Source: Acidimicrobiaceae bacterium (lineage in GTDB: Bacteria; Actinomycetota; Acidimicrobiia; Acidimicrobiales; UBA8190). From it: 64,000 nucleotides of DNA. The notes under the pieces are model-generated. The model was given only the letters and a program-made list of their open reading frames with translations. It was not told the origin of the DNA and did no database searches. Made by a program: the position numbers and the translations under genes. This document shows, in pieces, positions 16,968 through 26,537 of this stretch; position 1 is the stretch's first letter, and each line of letters begins with the position of its first letter. The stretch is from positions 104,613-168,612 of the forward strand of contig PLXQ01000060.1 of assembly GCA_003151475.1 (NCBI GenBank), read 5' to 3'.

Positions 16968-18409
16968 TATGCGTCCCCGGCAATGGCAACGGCGGCGGCA
17001 CCGGCAACCACGGTTCCGTCAAAGAAATGAGGGTTGGTGCCGGTATGAAGACGGACGGGATTGAGGAACATCAACTCCCGGAACTCGGCCGCCCCGATCA
17101 CGCCGTGCTCGACGAGCTCGTAAGCCTCCTCCACCGGTTCGGTCATGTCGGGAACGTCCCAGTGCGAGATGTCGGATCCGAAGATGGGACGGAACCGGGC
17201 ACCGAGCGGATTTATCTTCTCAGCGAAAGCCCATGCCACCAACGGATCATCGGCCTCACAGCCGAAATAGAAGCGAGGAACGAAGAGGTCGAGGAATTCC
17301 TGGGCTTGGGTAACCCCCGTCCGGGCGAACTCGTTGATCTCTTCGGGCCGACCGGCGGGCCGGGCGAAGTGGTCGCGAATCCGGTCCAACCGACCGAGGA
17401 CCGCTTCGTCGCCGTATTCGGCCATGAACTCCATGAGGGCATCGACATCGAGGCGATCAGGATCAAGGTCCTGAATCGCCTCGCCGTTGCGTTTTTCCCA
17501 ATGTCCGATCAGATCGGCGAACAGACTGGCAGCCCAGGCCACACCCCCTTCGAGAAAGCCGATTCGCAGCGTCGGGAAGCGACGAGTGACCCCGCCCAGG
17601 AACAGCGACTTTGCCAGCGACTCGTGCGAGGTGGCGAGACCACCGATGTGGTTGTAGACATAACTCGACGGTGAACGGGACACTCGGTGGTGCTGATGCG
17701 CGCTGTGTGAGACGGGCGCCACCCCGAGTTCGACGCAGGCGGCCCACACCGGGTCGTAGTCATAGGCACTGTCGATCCCGTAGTGGTCGAGGCGATATGG
17801 CCGGGGCATAGCCGACGAGTCACCGAGGTGCCGGGTGGCGTAGCCGCTGATCACCGCGGTCTTGAAGCCGAGGTCACCGACCGCGTACCGGAGCTCGGCC
17901 ACGGCGACATCCGGGGTGACCATGGGGATGATGGCACCGACCGTCAATCTGTCGGAGTACGGCCGGAAGAGGTCAGCGAGCCACGAGTTCACGGCTCGAG
18001 CCACCGGAGCAGCCAGTTCCGGATCGTCGATGTCGATGAGACCCAGGGTGGTCGACGGGTACAAGATGGAATAGTCAATGCCCATCTCATCGAGTCGCTC
18101 GTAGAGCAGACGCGGCAGGTGGGACGTGGCGCGATCACGTGTGTTGCGGGTCTGCCAACCCCACCACGACGGCATCGCCTTCCATTCCGCCAGCGCCGCT
18201 TCTCCGCGCCCGGCGAGCACAGTTGACGTATCGAAGGGGGTGGACCGGCTGGCCAGGTACCGGTCCCGCAAGGCCGACCCACCCTGCGCCTCCAACGATG
18301 CCAACAGGGCGTCGTCGAGCACCGGAGCCAACTCGACAAAATGTCCGTCAGCATCGATCACCGGGTGGTCTAGTCCGGCGCGGATCTCTGCGGCTCTGGT
18401 TGTGGTCAC
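16967..18409 (-). CDS. amidohydrolase-2 family metal hydrolase
   Basis: A 480-residue COG2159 protein. The N-terminal metal motif is HPVIDADGHFVE (D-A-D-G-H), a conserved His appears in VAPVSHSAHQHH and the barrel-end motif is PIFGSDISHWDVPDM (GSDxxHxD), both usual in decarboxylases and hydrolases of this superfamily. IGFLEGGVAWAASLF is the common strand-7 block. Substrates are often aromatic or lactone acids. It is first in a tightly packed leftward operon with the CitE-like lyase and acyl-CoA synthetase, which suggests a small catabolic pathway for an organic acid; the compound cannot be named. Confidence 0.9.
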   Translation of the reverse strand: MTTTRAAEIRAGLDHPVIDADGHFVELAPVLDDALLASLEAQGGSALRDRYLASRSTPFDTSTVLAGRGEAALAEWKAMPSWWGWQTRNTRDRATSHLPRLLYERLDEMGIDYSILYPSTTLGLIDIDDPELAAPVARAVNSWLADLFRPYSDRLTVGAIIPMVTPDVAVAELRYAVGDLGFKTAVISGYATRHLGDSSAMPRPYRLDHYGIDSAYDYDPVWAACVELGVAPVSHSAHQHHRVSRSPSSYVYNHIGGLATSHESLAKSLFLGGVTRRFPTLRIGFLEGGVAWAASLFADLIGHWEKRNGEAIQDLDPDRLDVDALMEFMAEYGDEAVLGRLDRIRDHFARPAGRPEEINEFARTGVTQAQEFLDLFVPRFYFGCEADDPLVAWAFAEKINPLGARFRPIFGSDISHWDVPDMTEPVEEAYELVEHGVIGAAEFRELMFLNPVRLHTGTNPHFFDGTVVAGAAAVAIAGDA

Positions 18410-18499
18410 GTCGTCACCATATCCACCGCTGACGGGGCCAGCTCCGCCGGGCTCCTGTTGGACCGTATCGGGCCCTGTTGCTTAGCTGCCTCGATCTCG

Positions 18500-19060
18500 C
18501 TACGGCACGGCCCTGTAGTGCAGATGAACCACGCCATTCCCGAAACGGCGCTGGTCCAGCAGCTCCAGTTTCACGCGGACATTGTCGGGGAGCGACGGTT
18601 TGCCGCCCCCCATCACGATGGGTGTGATGAACAGGTGGTACTCGTCGACCAGGCCGGCCTTGATGGCTGCAGCGGCGAGCTCGGGCCCGCCCACCGTGAT
18701 GTCACGCTCCGCTGACTCTTTCACCTGGCGGATCGCGGCAGGGTTGAAGCTCCTCTCGATCCTCGTCCTAGCCGTGGACGCCTTCTCGAGCGTCCGGGAA
18801 TACACGATCTTTTCGGCCGACCGCCAAATACCGGCGAAATCCCGCGTGGCAGGTGATTGATCTACGGCGCTATGCGCCGTCTCCCAGTACCTCATCACCT
18901 CGTACATCTTGCGCCCGTATAGGTATGTGCCGACGGGCCGCTCGAGGTCGTTGACGAAAACGTGCACCTCTTCGTCCGGCCGCGCCCAGTCAAAGTTGCC
19001 GTCGTTGTCCTCTACGTAACCGTCCAGCGACAAGATCGTCAAGTAGATCAACGTGGCCAT
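18500..19060 (-). CDS. dihydrofolate-reductase-like protein (RibD C-terminal family)
   Basis: A 186-residue single-domain protein: MATLIYLTILSLDGYVEDNDG at the N-terminus (first strand and substrate loop), LYGRKMYEVMRYWE, then KIVYSRTLEKAS, RDITVGGPELAAAAIKAGLVDEYHLFITPIVMGGGKPSL in the nucleotide-binding half. This is the layout of YyaP/YwjB-type NADPH reductases. ATG 19060 is chosen because GGGAGAG lies upstream and the first strand begins there. Biological substrate is unknown for this group. It stands alone. Confidence 0.88.
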   Translation of the reverse strand: MATLIYLTILSLDGYVEDNDGNFDWARPDEEVHVFVNDLERPVGTYLYGRKMYEVMRYWETAHSAVDQSPATRDFAGIWRSAEKIVYSRTLEKASTARTRIERSFNPAAIRQVKESAERDITVGGPELAAAAIKAGLVDEYHLFITPIVMGGGKPSLPDNVRVKLELLDQRRFGNGVVHLHYRAVP

Positions 19061-19516
19061 TGTGAAACTCTCCCAAATTGGCGGGCTTACTCTCCAATCC
19101 GGTCCGAGGAGCATTTGGGCATGCACGTCCGCCCGCTTTTGTGGTCGGGGATCGGGTTCTCCTCGATGAGCGAGGCCCTCCGGACGAGCTCCGCCCCCCA
19201 GATCGGCCCGAAAGCGCCGACTCGTCTTCCACGTCTAAGAGAGCCAGGGATCTCTGGCCCCATTTCTCGTCTGGGGTGTTCGTTCATGCCTTTCCGGCAC
19301 GCGTGAGCTCTGTACCTATGCACCCCTAACCGCAGGCGTCAGCCGCGCATCATCCAACACTCTGAGCGTTAACTCGAATGCGGAATCAGATAGATCGCGA
19401 CTGTCCTGAAATGGCCAGAGAGTTAGCCGTGACCATTTCTGAGACGATCTGGGAACACCGGCGACCCCAGTCGGGTTGCACGTGAAAGTCGGTCGGCGCG
19501 GACGGGAGGTGGCGGC
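19061..19516. other. intergenic, no convincing gene
   Basis: Several frames stay open by chance but none has coding character. The right end holds the GGGAGGTGGCGGC ribosome site of the DMT transporter. A leftward fragment ending at 19316 (RDLSDSAFELTLRVLDD) is mildly protein-like but has no start outside the neighbouring gene. Confidence 0.3.
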
Positions 19517-20512
19517 GTGGTCTATGTGCTGGCTCTGTGTGGCGCCCTCACGAATGCGCTTACGACCATCCTCCAACGCATGGGCGTGGAAGACGCGCCA
19601 GCCAATCTCTCGCTTCACATGGGTCTGATCAGATACGCCGTACGCCGGAAGGTTTGGCTGCTCGGGTGTGTCGGGCTGGTCGTCGGATTCCTGTTGCAGG
19701 CATTCGCGCTGCATGTGGGCCGCCTGACGATCGTGCAGCCCATCTTGACATTGGAATTGCCCTTTCTCGTCGCCATCTTGGCTTTCTGGTTTCGTAAGCC
19801 CCTCAGGTGGCAGGAGTGGACCGGCGCACTGGTCGCCACCGCTGGCCTCGGTCTGTTTCTCGCCGTGGCCGTCCCCTCGGGCGGAGATCTTGTCCCTGGA
19901 CTTCGCGAATGGGGCGCCGCTTCGCTGGTCATCATCTTGGCCACAGCGCTGACGGTTGGTCTCGCCCAGTTCGGCCGCCCCGCATGGCGCGCCGCCATGT
20001 TCGGGGCCTCGGCCGCCATCATGTTCGCTTTCACCGCTGCCCTCATCAAACAGGTGACGGCCGAGTTCAGCTCGGGCCCGACCGCGTTTCTGACCCAGTG
20101 GCACGTCTACGCCATGGCCGTGACGGGGTTGCTCGCCGTTTTTCTGGCTCAAAATGCATTTCACGCCGGCCCTGTCACGGCGTCACAGGCGGCTCTCGTC
20201 ATCGTCGATCCCTTGGCATCGATCGGTATCGGCGTGGCGCTATTCGGCGACACGATCCATACGGCAGGTGCTCGCGGACCCCTGGAGATCGCCGCTCTCG
20301 TGGGCTTGTTCGCAGGAGCGGCCGTGCTATCGAAGTCGCCCCTCGTCGAGCACATAAGATCAGAGGAACCGACACCGTCGGCGCGAGCGACATCGCCTCC
20401 GACGCCACCTGCCGTAGGACCTCTGGCCACGTCCAACCAAAGCCGACCAGAAACCGGTCGGATGGGCTTCCGTACCCTGAGGCGACTCCGCCCTGCCGAT
20501 CATTCACACTGA
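19517..20512 (+). CDS. DMT-superfamily transporter
   Basis: A 331-residue protein with about nine to ten membrane helices in two halves, each ending with an EamA-like block (e.g. LTIVQPILTLELPFLVAILAFW and PVTASQAALVIVDPLASIGIGV). QPIL/DPL positions late in each half are conserved in this group. GTG 19517 follows GGGAGGTGGCGGC. Such proteins export metabolites; the C-terminal 50 residues (TPSARATSPPTPPAVG...) are a soluble, disordered tail. It ends 18 bases from the convergent HD-GYP gene. Substrate unknown. Confidence 0.87.
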   Translation: MVYVLALCGALTNALTTILQRMGVEDAPANLSLHMGLIRYAVRRKVWLLGCVGLVVGFLLQAFALHVGRLTIVQPILTLELPFLVAILAFWFRKPLRWQEWTGALVATAGLGLFLAVAVPSGGDLVPGLREWGAASLVIILATALTVGLAQFGRPAWRAAMFGASAAIMFAFTAALIKQVTAEFSSGPTAFLTQWHVYAMAVTGLLAVFLAQNAFHAGPVTASQAALVIVDPLASIGIGVALFGDTIHTAGARGPLEIAALVGLFAGAAVLSKSPLVEHIRSEEPTPSARATSPPTPPAVGPLATSNQSRPETGRMGFRTLRRLRPADHSH

Positions 20513-20530
20513 TCCCTCTGCGCTCAAGGA

Positions 20531-22147
20531 TCACGGAATGGCGCCGAGCACGTCCTTCACGTCGTCGCCGGCCGTAGCGCCCTTTGCAGGGCCCTGAATG
20601 GCGCCATCCACCACACCTTGGACACCACTACTTCCGAGCGCGTCGCCGGCGGTCGTGACCGTGGCTCCGGTGTCGCCGAGGGCATTCGAGACGACGCTCA
20701 ATGGGCCCCGGACATCATCCTGTGAGGAGCCGACGGTGCTCACGGTGGCGACGACACGGCCAAGATTGACGTCGGGCGTATCCTTGAGTCGCACATTCTC
20801 GTCCACGAGAGGGATTCCGGCCACGTGGACCTGGACTCCTGTGGGAAGCGGCAGTGACGCCCCCACCCCCGGAGTAGCCGGTGGTCCCGATGACGGGTCG
20901 GTTGTGGGCGATCCCGAGGGCGAGGGCGTGTTGGTCACCGACGGGGGGGTCAGAGGATGGAACGAGGCCGCCGAGATGCGGGGCGCAGGAACCGATGGGA
21001 TCTTCGCCGACTCAACGTGACCCATGACCGCCATGGCACCCAGGGACGCGGCGGCCACGCCGGGCAGGCCTATAGGCGAGATAGCCACGCCGCCACCGGC
21101 CGACGTGCTCACTTGGGCGACCACTCTCGGAAGAATCGACAAGAAGGGCAGTTCGGCCATCCAGGCGGCCATTCCGAGGACCCAGTGAAGTTTTCCCAGC
21201 GAGACATTGAGAAAGGCCCGGACAACATGAGGATCGAACTGGGACCCGCTGCCCCGGGCCAGCTCTTCTCGGGCTGCCTGCATGGTCATCGGACGCTTGT
21301 AGGCGCGGACCGCTGTCATAACCTCGAACGAATCGGCCACCGAGACGATGCGGGCAGCCAGAGCCAGTTGCTCACCGGAAAGACCGGCTGGGTAACCGGT
21401 TCCGTCATAATTCTCGTGATGGCTCCCCACAGCGTCCACACCTGAGCAGAGAAACGTGCGGAGGGGTTCGACCAGTCGCGCACCGGCCTCAGGATGACCC
21501 TTCAGAATCTCCCACTCGCGCGTCGTGGGCTTGCCCGGCTTGTTGAGAATATCGGCGGGGACCACCAGCTTTCCTATGTCATGTAGGAATGCACCCCAAC
21601 GCACCTCGTTGGCTTCACTCGGCGACAGGCGAAGCTCCTCGGCGATCAGGTCGGCTAAGGCGCGCGTCCGCTCACAATGACCCCTCGTTCTCCGGTCGTG
21701 CGTATTGAGAGCAGACGCCAACGTAACGACTTTTTCCGCCAACACGGCGACATCGTTCGATTCCCGTGCCTCTTGCACCCACTGCTCAAGCTTCCGGACA
21801 CTGGTACTGCGTAGCGCTACAGAGAACCGAGACGGAGCCCTGTCGGGAAACACCAGGTTGAGCCGGAGAAGAAACGCGAGTGGTAAGAACCGACGTCCGA
21901 GTCGCTCAATGACCACGAAGGCCATCACCGATGCGATGGCAGCGAGGCCGAGGCGAACAGTCCAGGCCCGGGCGGAGTCGCCCGGTATCGACCTGCTCAC
22001 GAAGAGACCGACGAGGACAGCAGCGCTGACGGGTCCCGCGAAGACGACGATCCGCAACGCATTGGCCGTCACCCGATGGCTCTGCCACTGCGTCGTGTCC
22101 TGCGCAGCTTCTCTCTGTCCCTTCGCCTGCTTGGCGGAATTGGACAT
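20531..22147 (-). CDS. membrane HD-GYP domain phosphodiesterase-like protein with secreted tail
   Basis: A 538-residue protein. Two N-terminal membrane helices (residues ~25-85: RIVVFAGPVSAAVLVGLFV; LGLAAIASVMAFVVIE), then an HD-GYP domain (~125-300) with HDRRTRGHCERTRAL, FLHDIGKLVVP (HD), HHENYDGTGYPAGLSG (HHExxDGxGYP) and VADSFEVMT. These residues are the full metal set, so cyclic-di-GMP hydrolysis is expected. After ~330 come more hydrophobic stretches and a 120-residue proline/serine/threonine-rich tail ending in a repetitive, glycine-rich segment, which is odd for this family. ATG 22147 is selected over an in-frame upstream start that lacks coding character. Confidence 0.9.
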   Translation of the reverse strand: MSNSAKQAKGQREAAQDTTQWQSHRVTANALRIVVFAGPVSAAVLVGLFVSRSIPGDSARAWTVRLGLAAIASVMAFVVIERLGRRFLPLAFLLRLNLVFPDRAPSRFSVALRSTSVRKLEQWVQEARESNDVAVLAEKVVTLASALNTHDRRTRGHCERTRALADLIAEELRLSPSEANEVRWGAFLHDIGKLVVPADILNKPGKPTTREWEILKGHPEAGARLVEPLRTFLCSGVDAVGSHHENYDGTGYPAGLSGEQLALAARIVSVADSFEVMTAVRAYKRPMTMQAAREELARGSGSQFDPHVVRAFLNVSLGKLHWVLGMAAWMAELPFLSILPRVVAQVSTSAGGGVAISPIGLPGVAAASLGAMAVMGHVESAKIPSVPAPRISAASFHPLTPPSVTNTPSPSGSPTTDPSSGPPATPGVGASLPLPTGVQVHVAGIPLVDENVRLKDTPDVNLGRVVATVSTVGSSQDDVRGPLSVVSNALGDTGATVTTAGDALGSSGVQGVVDGAIQGPAKGATAGDDVKDVLGAIP

Positions 22148-22675
22148 TGGCAACCCCCTGCTCAACCCCCGACCCCCAGGAAGGTGCTCCTGGGACTCCG
22201 TAATGCGTAACTCTGCCCATGTGATCGTGTCCCCACACACCGGGACATGGGTCCCGCGCTCAAAACGTTATCGGCATTACGTTGAGTGGTCAAACAGTCG
22301 GATTGCTGTCCTTTCGTGCAGGGCAAGTGAGTGAGTTCCCGAACAGAACGGATCCGCCAGGACGCCCAGGCCCAGGTCTCAGATGCGGCCAGATTGGGGG
22401 ACTGCTTAGGGGATGTTACGGCACGCCTCTTGGGGCCGAGAATCGATCGCCACGGACAGCGTCCAGCCTAAAGCGCTCTGTGTCGAAAGAGAAAACGGCG
22501 TCCCGGCCTATCGCCCCCACCTCGGACCCATATGGCGCAAAATCGCCGGGAACGGCCTCCCGCCCTCGGCACTGGTACGTCGGTCAAACGGAAGCAGGAT
22601 TAAGAGAAAGGCTGGGAGCGTGTCGGGACCGGGTCGTCATAATGCGCAGGGCTGGGAATCGAATGGGGACGTGCC
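22148..22675. other. divergent intergenic region, no gene seen
   Basis: This 528-base gap separates the divergent HD-GYP gene and ABC exporter genes and should hold both promoters. The only structure noticed is AACGT (22263-22267) mirrored by ACGTT (22279-22283). Rightward frames in it are arginine/serine-rich and look non-coding. Confidence 0.3.
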
Positions 22676-23611
22676 GTGAGTGCGACCCAGGCCATAGTGG
22701 TCGAAGGCCTCTCCAAGCGTTATGGCCACATCGAGGCTGTTCACGACGTCACCTTCGAGGTCAACGCGGGCGAGATCTTCGCTCTCCTCGGCCCGAACGG
22801 AGCGGGCAAGACAACCACCATCGAGATCCTGGAAGGGTTTCGCGAGCGCGACTCGGGTCGTATCTCGGTCCTCGGCTACGACCCCGCGGACAGAAGGACG
22901 AGCCGCGAGCTGCGTGAACGACTGGGTGTCGTGCTGCAGGAGCTGGCCGTCGAGCCGTTTCTTTCCGTCCAGCAGGTGCTCACCCGCCATGCCGGCTATT
23001 TCTCCCGACCTCTACCTGTGAACAATGTGCTCGAACAGGTCGGGCTCATGGACAAAGCGGCCACCAGGGTCAAGAGACTGTCAGGTGGTCAACAAAGGCG
23101 ACTCGACCTCGCTTTGGGGATCATCGGGAATCCAGAACTTCTCATTCTCGATGAGCCGACAACCGGGTTTGATCCTTCCGCCCGTCGCGATGCCTGGGAT
23201 CTGATCCGAAAGCTGACCGAGAATGGCACAACGGTTCTCCTGACTACGCATTACATGGACGAGGCGGAGGCTCTGGCCTCGCAGGTCGCCATCATTAGCG
23301 GAGGGAGAATCGTCGCCCAGGGGACACCAGAATCGATCGGAGGTCGCGACAGGGGCGCGTGCCGTATCCGGTTCTGGCTTCCCCCGGGCACGACGGCGAC
23401 CGACCTCCCGGTCCCGGTGTCCGAAGGTGCCGGCGATGCAGTCGAGATAACGACGGATCACGAGATCGAAGTTCTCGCCCGGCTCACAGCCTGGGCGCTC
23501 GAGCACCAGGTCAACGTGATCGGCCTCACGGTCGAACGCCTGACCCTGGAGGACGTCTATCTCCGCCTCGTCGGTTACGAAGCGGGCATTGCCGCCGGAG
23601 GCGAGACATGA
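22676..23611 (+). CDS. ABC transporter ATP-binding protein (DrrA-like)
   Basis: A 311-residue ATPase: Walker A LGPNGAGKTTT, Q-loop in VVLQELAVEPF, signature RLSGGQQRRLDLAL, Walker B LLILDEPTTGFD, D-loop and H-loop TTHYMDEAEAL. The C-terminal ~80 residues after the ATPase core are typical of the DrrA/NodI subgroup that exports antibiotics or lipids. It begins at GTG after GGGGACGTGCC and its stop overlaps the ATG of the permease gene, so the two make one exporter. Cargo unknown. Confidence 0.95.
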   Translation: MSATQAIVVEGLSKRYGHIEAVHDVTFEVNAGEIFALLGPNGAGKTTTIEILEGFRERDSGRISVLGYDPADRRTSRELRERLGVVLQELAVEPFLSVQQVLTRHAGYFSRPLPVNNVLEQVGLMDKAATRVKRLSGGQQRRLDLALGIIGNPELLILDEPTTGFDPSARRDAWDLIRKLTENGTTVLLTTHYMDEAEALASQVAIISGGRIVAQGTPESIGGRDRGACRIRFWLPPGTTATDLPVPVSEGAGDAVEITTDHEIEVLARLTAWALEHQVNVIGLTVERLTLEDVYLRLVGYEAGIAAGGET

Positions 23612-24408
23612 CAACGCGAAGCAAGTCCACGGCCAGAGTCTTCGACGACCTCCGCCTGGTCGGCCGTCAGATCTACTACGAACAGCTCTCGTTCTGGCTC
23701 AATCCGATCGCCGCCGTGTTCACCGTCGGCTTTTCTGTCGTCTTCCTTGTCCTGCTCGGGGCCACCGGCGGCAAATCACACGTCGGATTCCTCGGCGGGA
23801 TTCCGGTGATCCAGTACTACGTTGCCGGCTTCATGGCGTACGGCGTCATGGCCACCTGTTTCAACAACGTGGGTGTTTCTCTCGTTGTTCGCCGCGAAAT
23901 GGGACTGCTCAAGCGGATCCGGCTCTCACCACTGCCCCCATGGGTGATGCTGGCCGGAGTCACGGGAAGCGCCCTCGTCATCTCTGTGGCTCAGGTTCTC
24001 CTGCTTCTTCTGATCGGCAAGCTGGGATACGGCGTAACCGGTCCTTATAACGTGACCGCGCTCGTCATCGCGATCTTCGTAGGGGTCATCTGCTTCACGG
24101 CCCTCGGCGTGGCAACCAGCACCCTGATCCCGAACCAGGAGGCTGCCGGACCGGTCGTCAGCATCGTCTTCTTCGTTCTTCTGTTTCTCTCTGGACTCTG
24201 GTACCCGCTGCAACCGGGATCGGCTCTCGCCCGGATCTCGGGGTACTTGCCCTTCCGACGCCTGATCACCGCCACCTTTGCGCCGTTCGATACTCGACGG
24301 GGTGTCTCGGGCTGGGCCTGGCACGACATCATCGTTATGGCCGTTTGGGGTGCTGCCGCCGTGATCGTGTCGGTCCGTCGATGGCGCTGGGCGCCGCACC
24401 GAACGTGA
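23608..24408 (+). CDS. ABC-2 type exporter permease (DrrB-like)
   Basis: A 266-residue protein with six predicted membrane helices. It starts at ATG inside the stop of the ATPase gene (ATGA). The helices include IAAVFTVGFSVVFLVLLGA, YYVAGFMAYGVMATCFNNVGV, VMLAGVTGSALVISVAQVLLL and VVSIVFFVLLFLSGLWYPL; the ERxxGLLKR-like loop (RREMGLLKRIRLSPLPPW) is the ABC-2 coupling segment. With the ATPase it forms a two-gene exporter of the daunorubicin-resistance type. Confidence 0.93.
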   Translation: MTTRSKSTARVFDDLRLVGRQIYYEQLSFWLNPIAAVFTVGFSVVFLVLLGATGGKSHVGFLGGIPVIQYYVAGFMAYGVMATCFNNVGVSLVVRREMGLLKRIRLSPLPPWVMLAGVTGSALVISVAQVLLLLLIGKLGYGVTGPYNVTALVIAIFVGVICFTALGVATSTLIPNQEAAGPVVSIVFFVLLFLSGLWYPLQPGSALARISGYLPFRRLITATFAPFDTRRGVSGWAWHDIIVMAVWGAAAVIVSVRRWRWAPHRT

Positions 24409-24561
24409 GGCGACCAGCGAGTGTTGGATCGCCTGGGCCTCTCCGATAACCTCTTTCCGCACGGGCGGGACGGTCAGGAACGAAGATGGGCAGGTCCACC
24501 TTCCAGCCCGGTGAGACAGGTGGTGACCATGTGCCGGTCGACCGAGGGACGGTAGTCAAGC

Positions 24562-26223
24562 GTGCGGACATGGGGTCCGAGCGGGGCAGGAGCGGCCATT
24601 CGACGCGCGCAGGGCGCCTCGAGCTACGCCCGACAATGGGGCTGTTCTGTTGACGAAGCCACCGAGACCTCGGGGCCATCCCTTTCGCGACGTCGCTTCC
24701 TAAAGGGAGCCGGCGCTGCCGCCGCTGTTGCCGCCTTCCCCCTGGGCACGGCGGGCGCCACCAACGCCTTCGGTCGTCAACGAGCAAAGCGCGCCGGAAG
24801 GGTCGTCATCGTCGGCGGGGGAATCGCCGGACTCGGATGCGCCTACCGCCTTTGGCAGCACCACGGGATCCGGGCCGACGTCTTCGAGTACGACACCGTT
24901 CCGGGAGGCCGGATCAGGACCCTTCGGGGATTCTTCGACGACGGGCAGTTGGTCGAGCAGCACGCCGAATTCATCAACCCCGAACACACCGCCACTCTGT
25001 CGCTGGCTTCGAGTTTCGGACTCGCCTTGGACAACGCCGACAGATACCCGCCGGGAACCCGATCCCAGCAGGAGACGATGCGCTTCGGTGGTCGCTCTTT
25101 CTCCCAGGCGGCACTGGACCGGGACTGGCACGACTGGGGCTGGCAGCTCTTCCACGACGCCGCTTTCAACAAAGCGCCTTGGCCCACCCTCTACGACCGC
25201 AGCACCGAATGGGCGCGGAAATTCGACCACATGTCGGTCACCGAATGGATCGACACCTATGTCCCGGGAGGAGCAGGATCCGACTTCGGATCCGTATGTG
25301 TGGCCGCGGTGCTTGACGAATTCGGTGGTCCACCCGATGAGCAATCGGCACTGAATCTCGTTTACCTGCTTGGCCAGGACGCCAGCCGAGGCAGTGGAAC
25401 ACAGCCCCAGGCACGCCCACGGCTGGGGGGAGCCGACGAGAAGTGGCACATCCACGGGGGGAACGACCAGCTGATCTCCGGGCTGGTCGGCGGGCTGCCG
25501 GGCGGGGCGATCCACCTTGACCAACAGTTGGTGGCAGTGAGCATGAACAGCAGTGGGAGCTACACGTGCTCGTTCCTGAGCGATGCGGCCACACACGACG
25601 TTTCGGCGGATCATGTGGTGTTGGCCCTGCCCTTCACGACGCTGAGCCGGGTCGATCTGAGCGGAGTCTCTATATCCCCGTTGCACCGACGCGCCATCAA
25701 CGAGGAGCCGCTCGGCACCAACTCCAAATTCTTCGTGCAGTTCACGGATCGGGTGTGGAACGCCGAACACTGGTCGGGCAACGTTTTTTGCGGCGGTCCC
25801 GTCCAAGGTGGATGGGACCCGACGATCTACCAGGCCGGACCCTCCGGGATCCTGGCCGCTCTTCCGGGCGGAACCGAGGGCGACGGTTGGGGTCGCCGAT
25901 ACGGCCTGACCTCCTACGCCGGGAGGCCTCCCGACGCCATGGTGGTGGACTTTCTCGACAACTGGGACCAACTCTTCCCCGGAGTGAAAGCGGCCTACAA
26001 CGGGAACTCCTACTTCGTGTGGTCTCCCGGCGACCCGCATATCTTGGGCGCGTACTCCTACCTCAAGGTTGGTCAGTTCACGGCCTTCAACGGCATCCAG
26101 AGCCAACGTGAGGGAAACCTGCATTTTGCGGGTGAACACACCTCGGTCAACTTCCAGGGCTACATCGAAGGCGCCTTGCGCAGCGGATATCGGTGCGCCA
26201 CCGAGGTGCCCGCCCGAGGCTGA
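24562..26223 (+). CDS. Tat-exported FAD-dependent amine oxidase
   Basis: Contains a twin-arginine signal SRRRFLKGAGAAAAVAAF at about residues 43-60, then a Rossmann FAD motif VVIVGGGIAGLGCAYRL with downstream FEYDTVPGGRIRT (second dinucleotide-contact segment). The C-terminus has LHFAGEHTSVNFQGYIEGALRSG, the FAD-binding end of flavin monoamine oxidases (the usual GEH...G.xxGA/GS). It should oxidise an amine outside the cytoplasm and release H2O2. The real start is unclear: the assigned GTG gives a 42-residue leader before the Tat motif, longer than usual, but no better start is in frame. Confidence 0.88.
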   Translation: MRTWGPSGAGAAIRRAQGASSYARQWGCSVDEATETSGPSLSRRRFLKGAGAAAAVAAFPLGTAGATNAFGRQRAKRAGRVVIVGGGIAGLGCAYRLWQHHGIRADVFEYDTVPGGRIRTLRGFFDDGQLVEQHAEFINPEHTATLSLASSFGLALDNADRYPPGTRSQQETMRFGGRSFSQAALDRDWHDWGWQLFHDAAFNKAPWPTLYDRSTEWARKFDHMSVTEWIDTYVPGGAGSDFGSVCVAAVLDEFGGPPDEQSALNLVYLLGQDASRGSGTQPQARPRLGGADEKWHIHGGNDQLISGLVGGLPGGAIHLDQQLVAVSMNSSGSYTCSFLSDAATHDVSADHVVLALPFTTLSRVDLSGVSISPLHRRAINEEPLGTNSKFFVQFTDRVWNAEHWSGNVFCGGPVQGGWDPTIYQAGPSGILAALPGGTEGDGWGRRYGLTSYAGRPPDAMVVDFLDNWDQLFPGVKAAYNGNSYFVWSPGDPHILGAYSYLKVGQFTAFNGIQSQREGNLHFAGEHTSVNFQGYIEGALRSGYRCATEVPARG

Positions 26224-26537
26224 CGTTTCTGTCGTCCTTGGGGCCCACGCCTTTATCGTCGTCACTCCACGCACCTCTGGGCTCCACGAAAGCGCCGTAT
26301 AACCGGCGTAAAGGCTGGCCGCTCGCAGGTGAAATCACTTCCTTCCCGGCCAGGTAATTATCCCATTGTCATCTCCGCGACGAGGCCAGAAACTCTCACT
26401 GGCCGGACGATCCCTTCGTGGATCCATCGAGCCCGGTCGGGAGGGGCCATTCCCGATCTCAACCGGGAGGGTGGTGCCCACGATCGATCGAAAACGGGGG
26501 AAGGGGAACAGGAATTGGGCCGAGGCGGGCGCACGTC
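26224..26537. other. intergenic, no gene seen
   Basis: A 314-base gap after the amine oxidase. I see no frame with coding character and no clear stem-loop terminator. The right end would hold the promoter and leader of the secreted Ig-like protein. Confidence 0.3.

Noticed and set aside
19316..20164. Leftward 282-residue frame opposite the DMT transporter
   Set aside because: It is mainly antisense of an obvious membrane protein. Its last 40 residues look protein-like but cannot be tied to a family or start.
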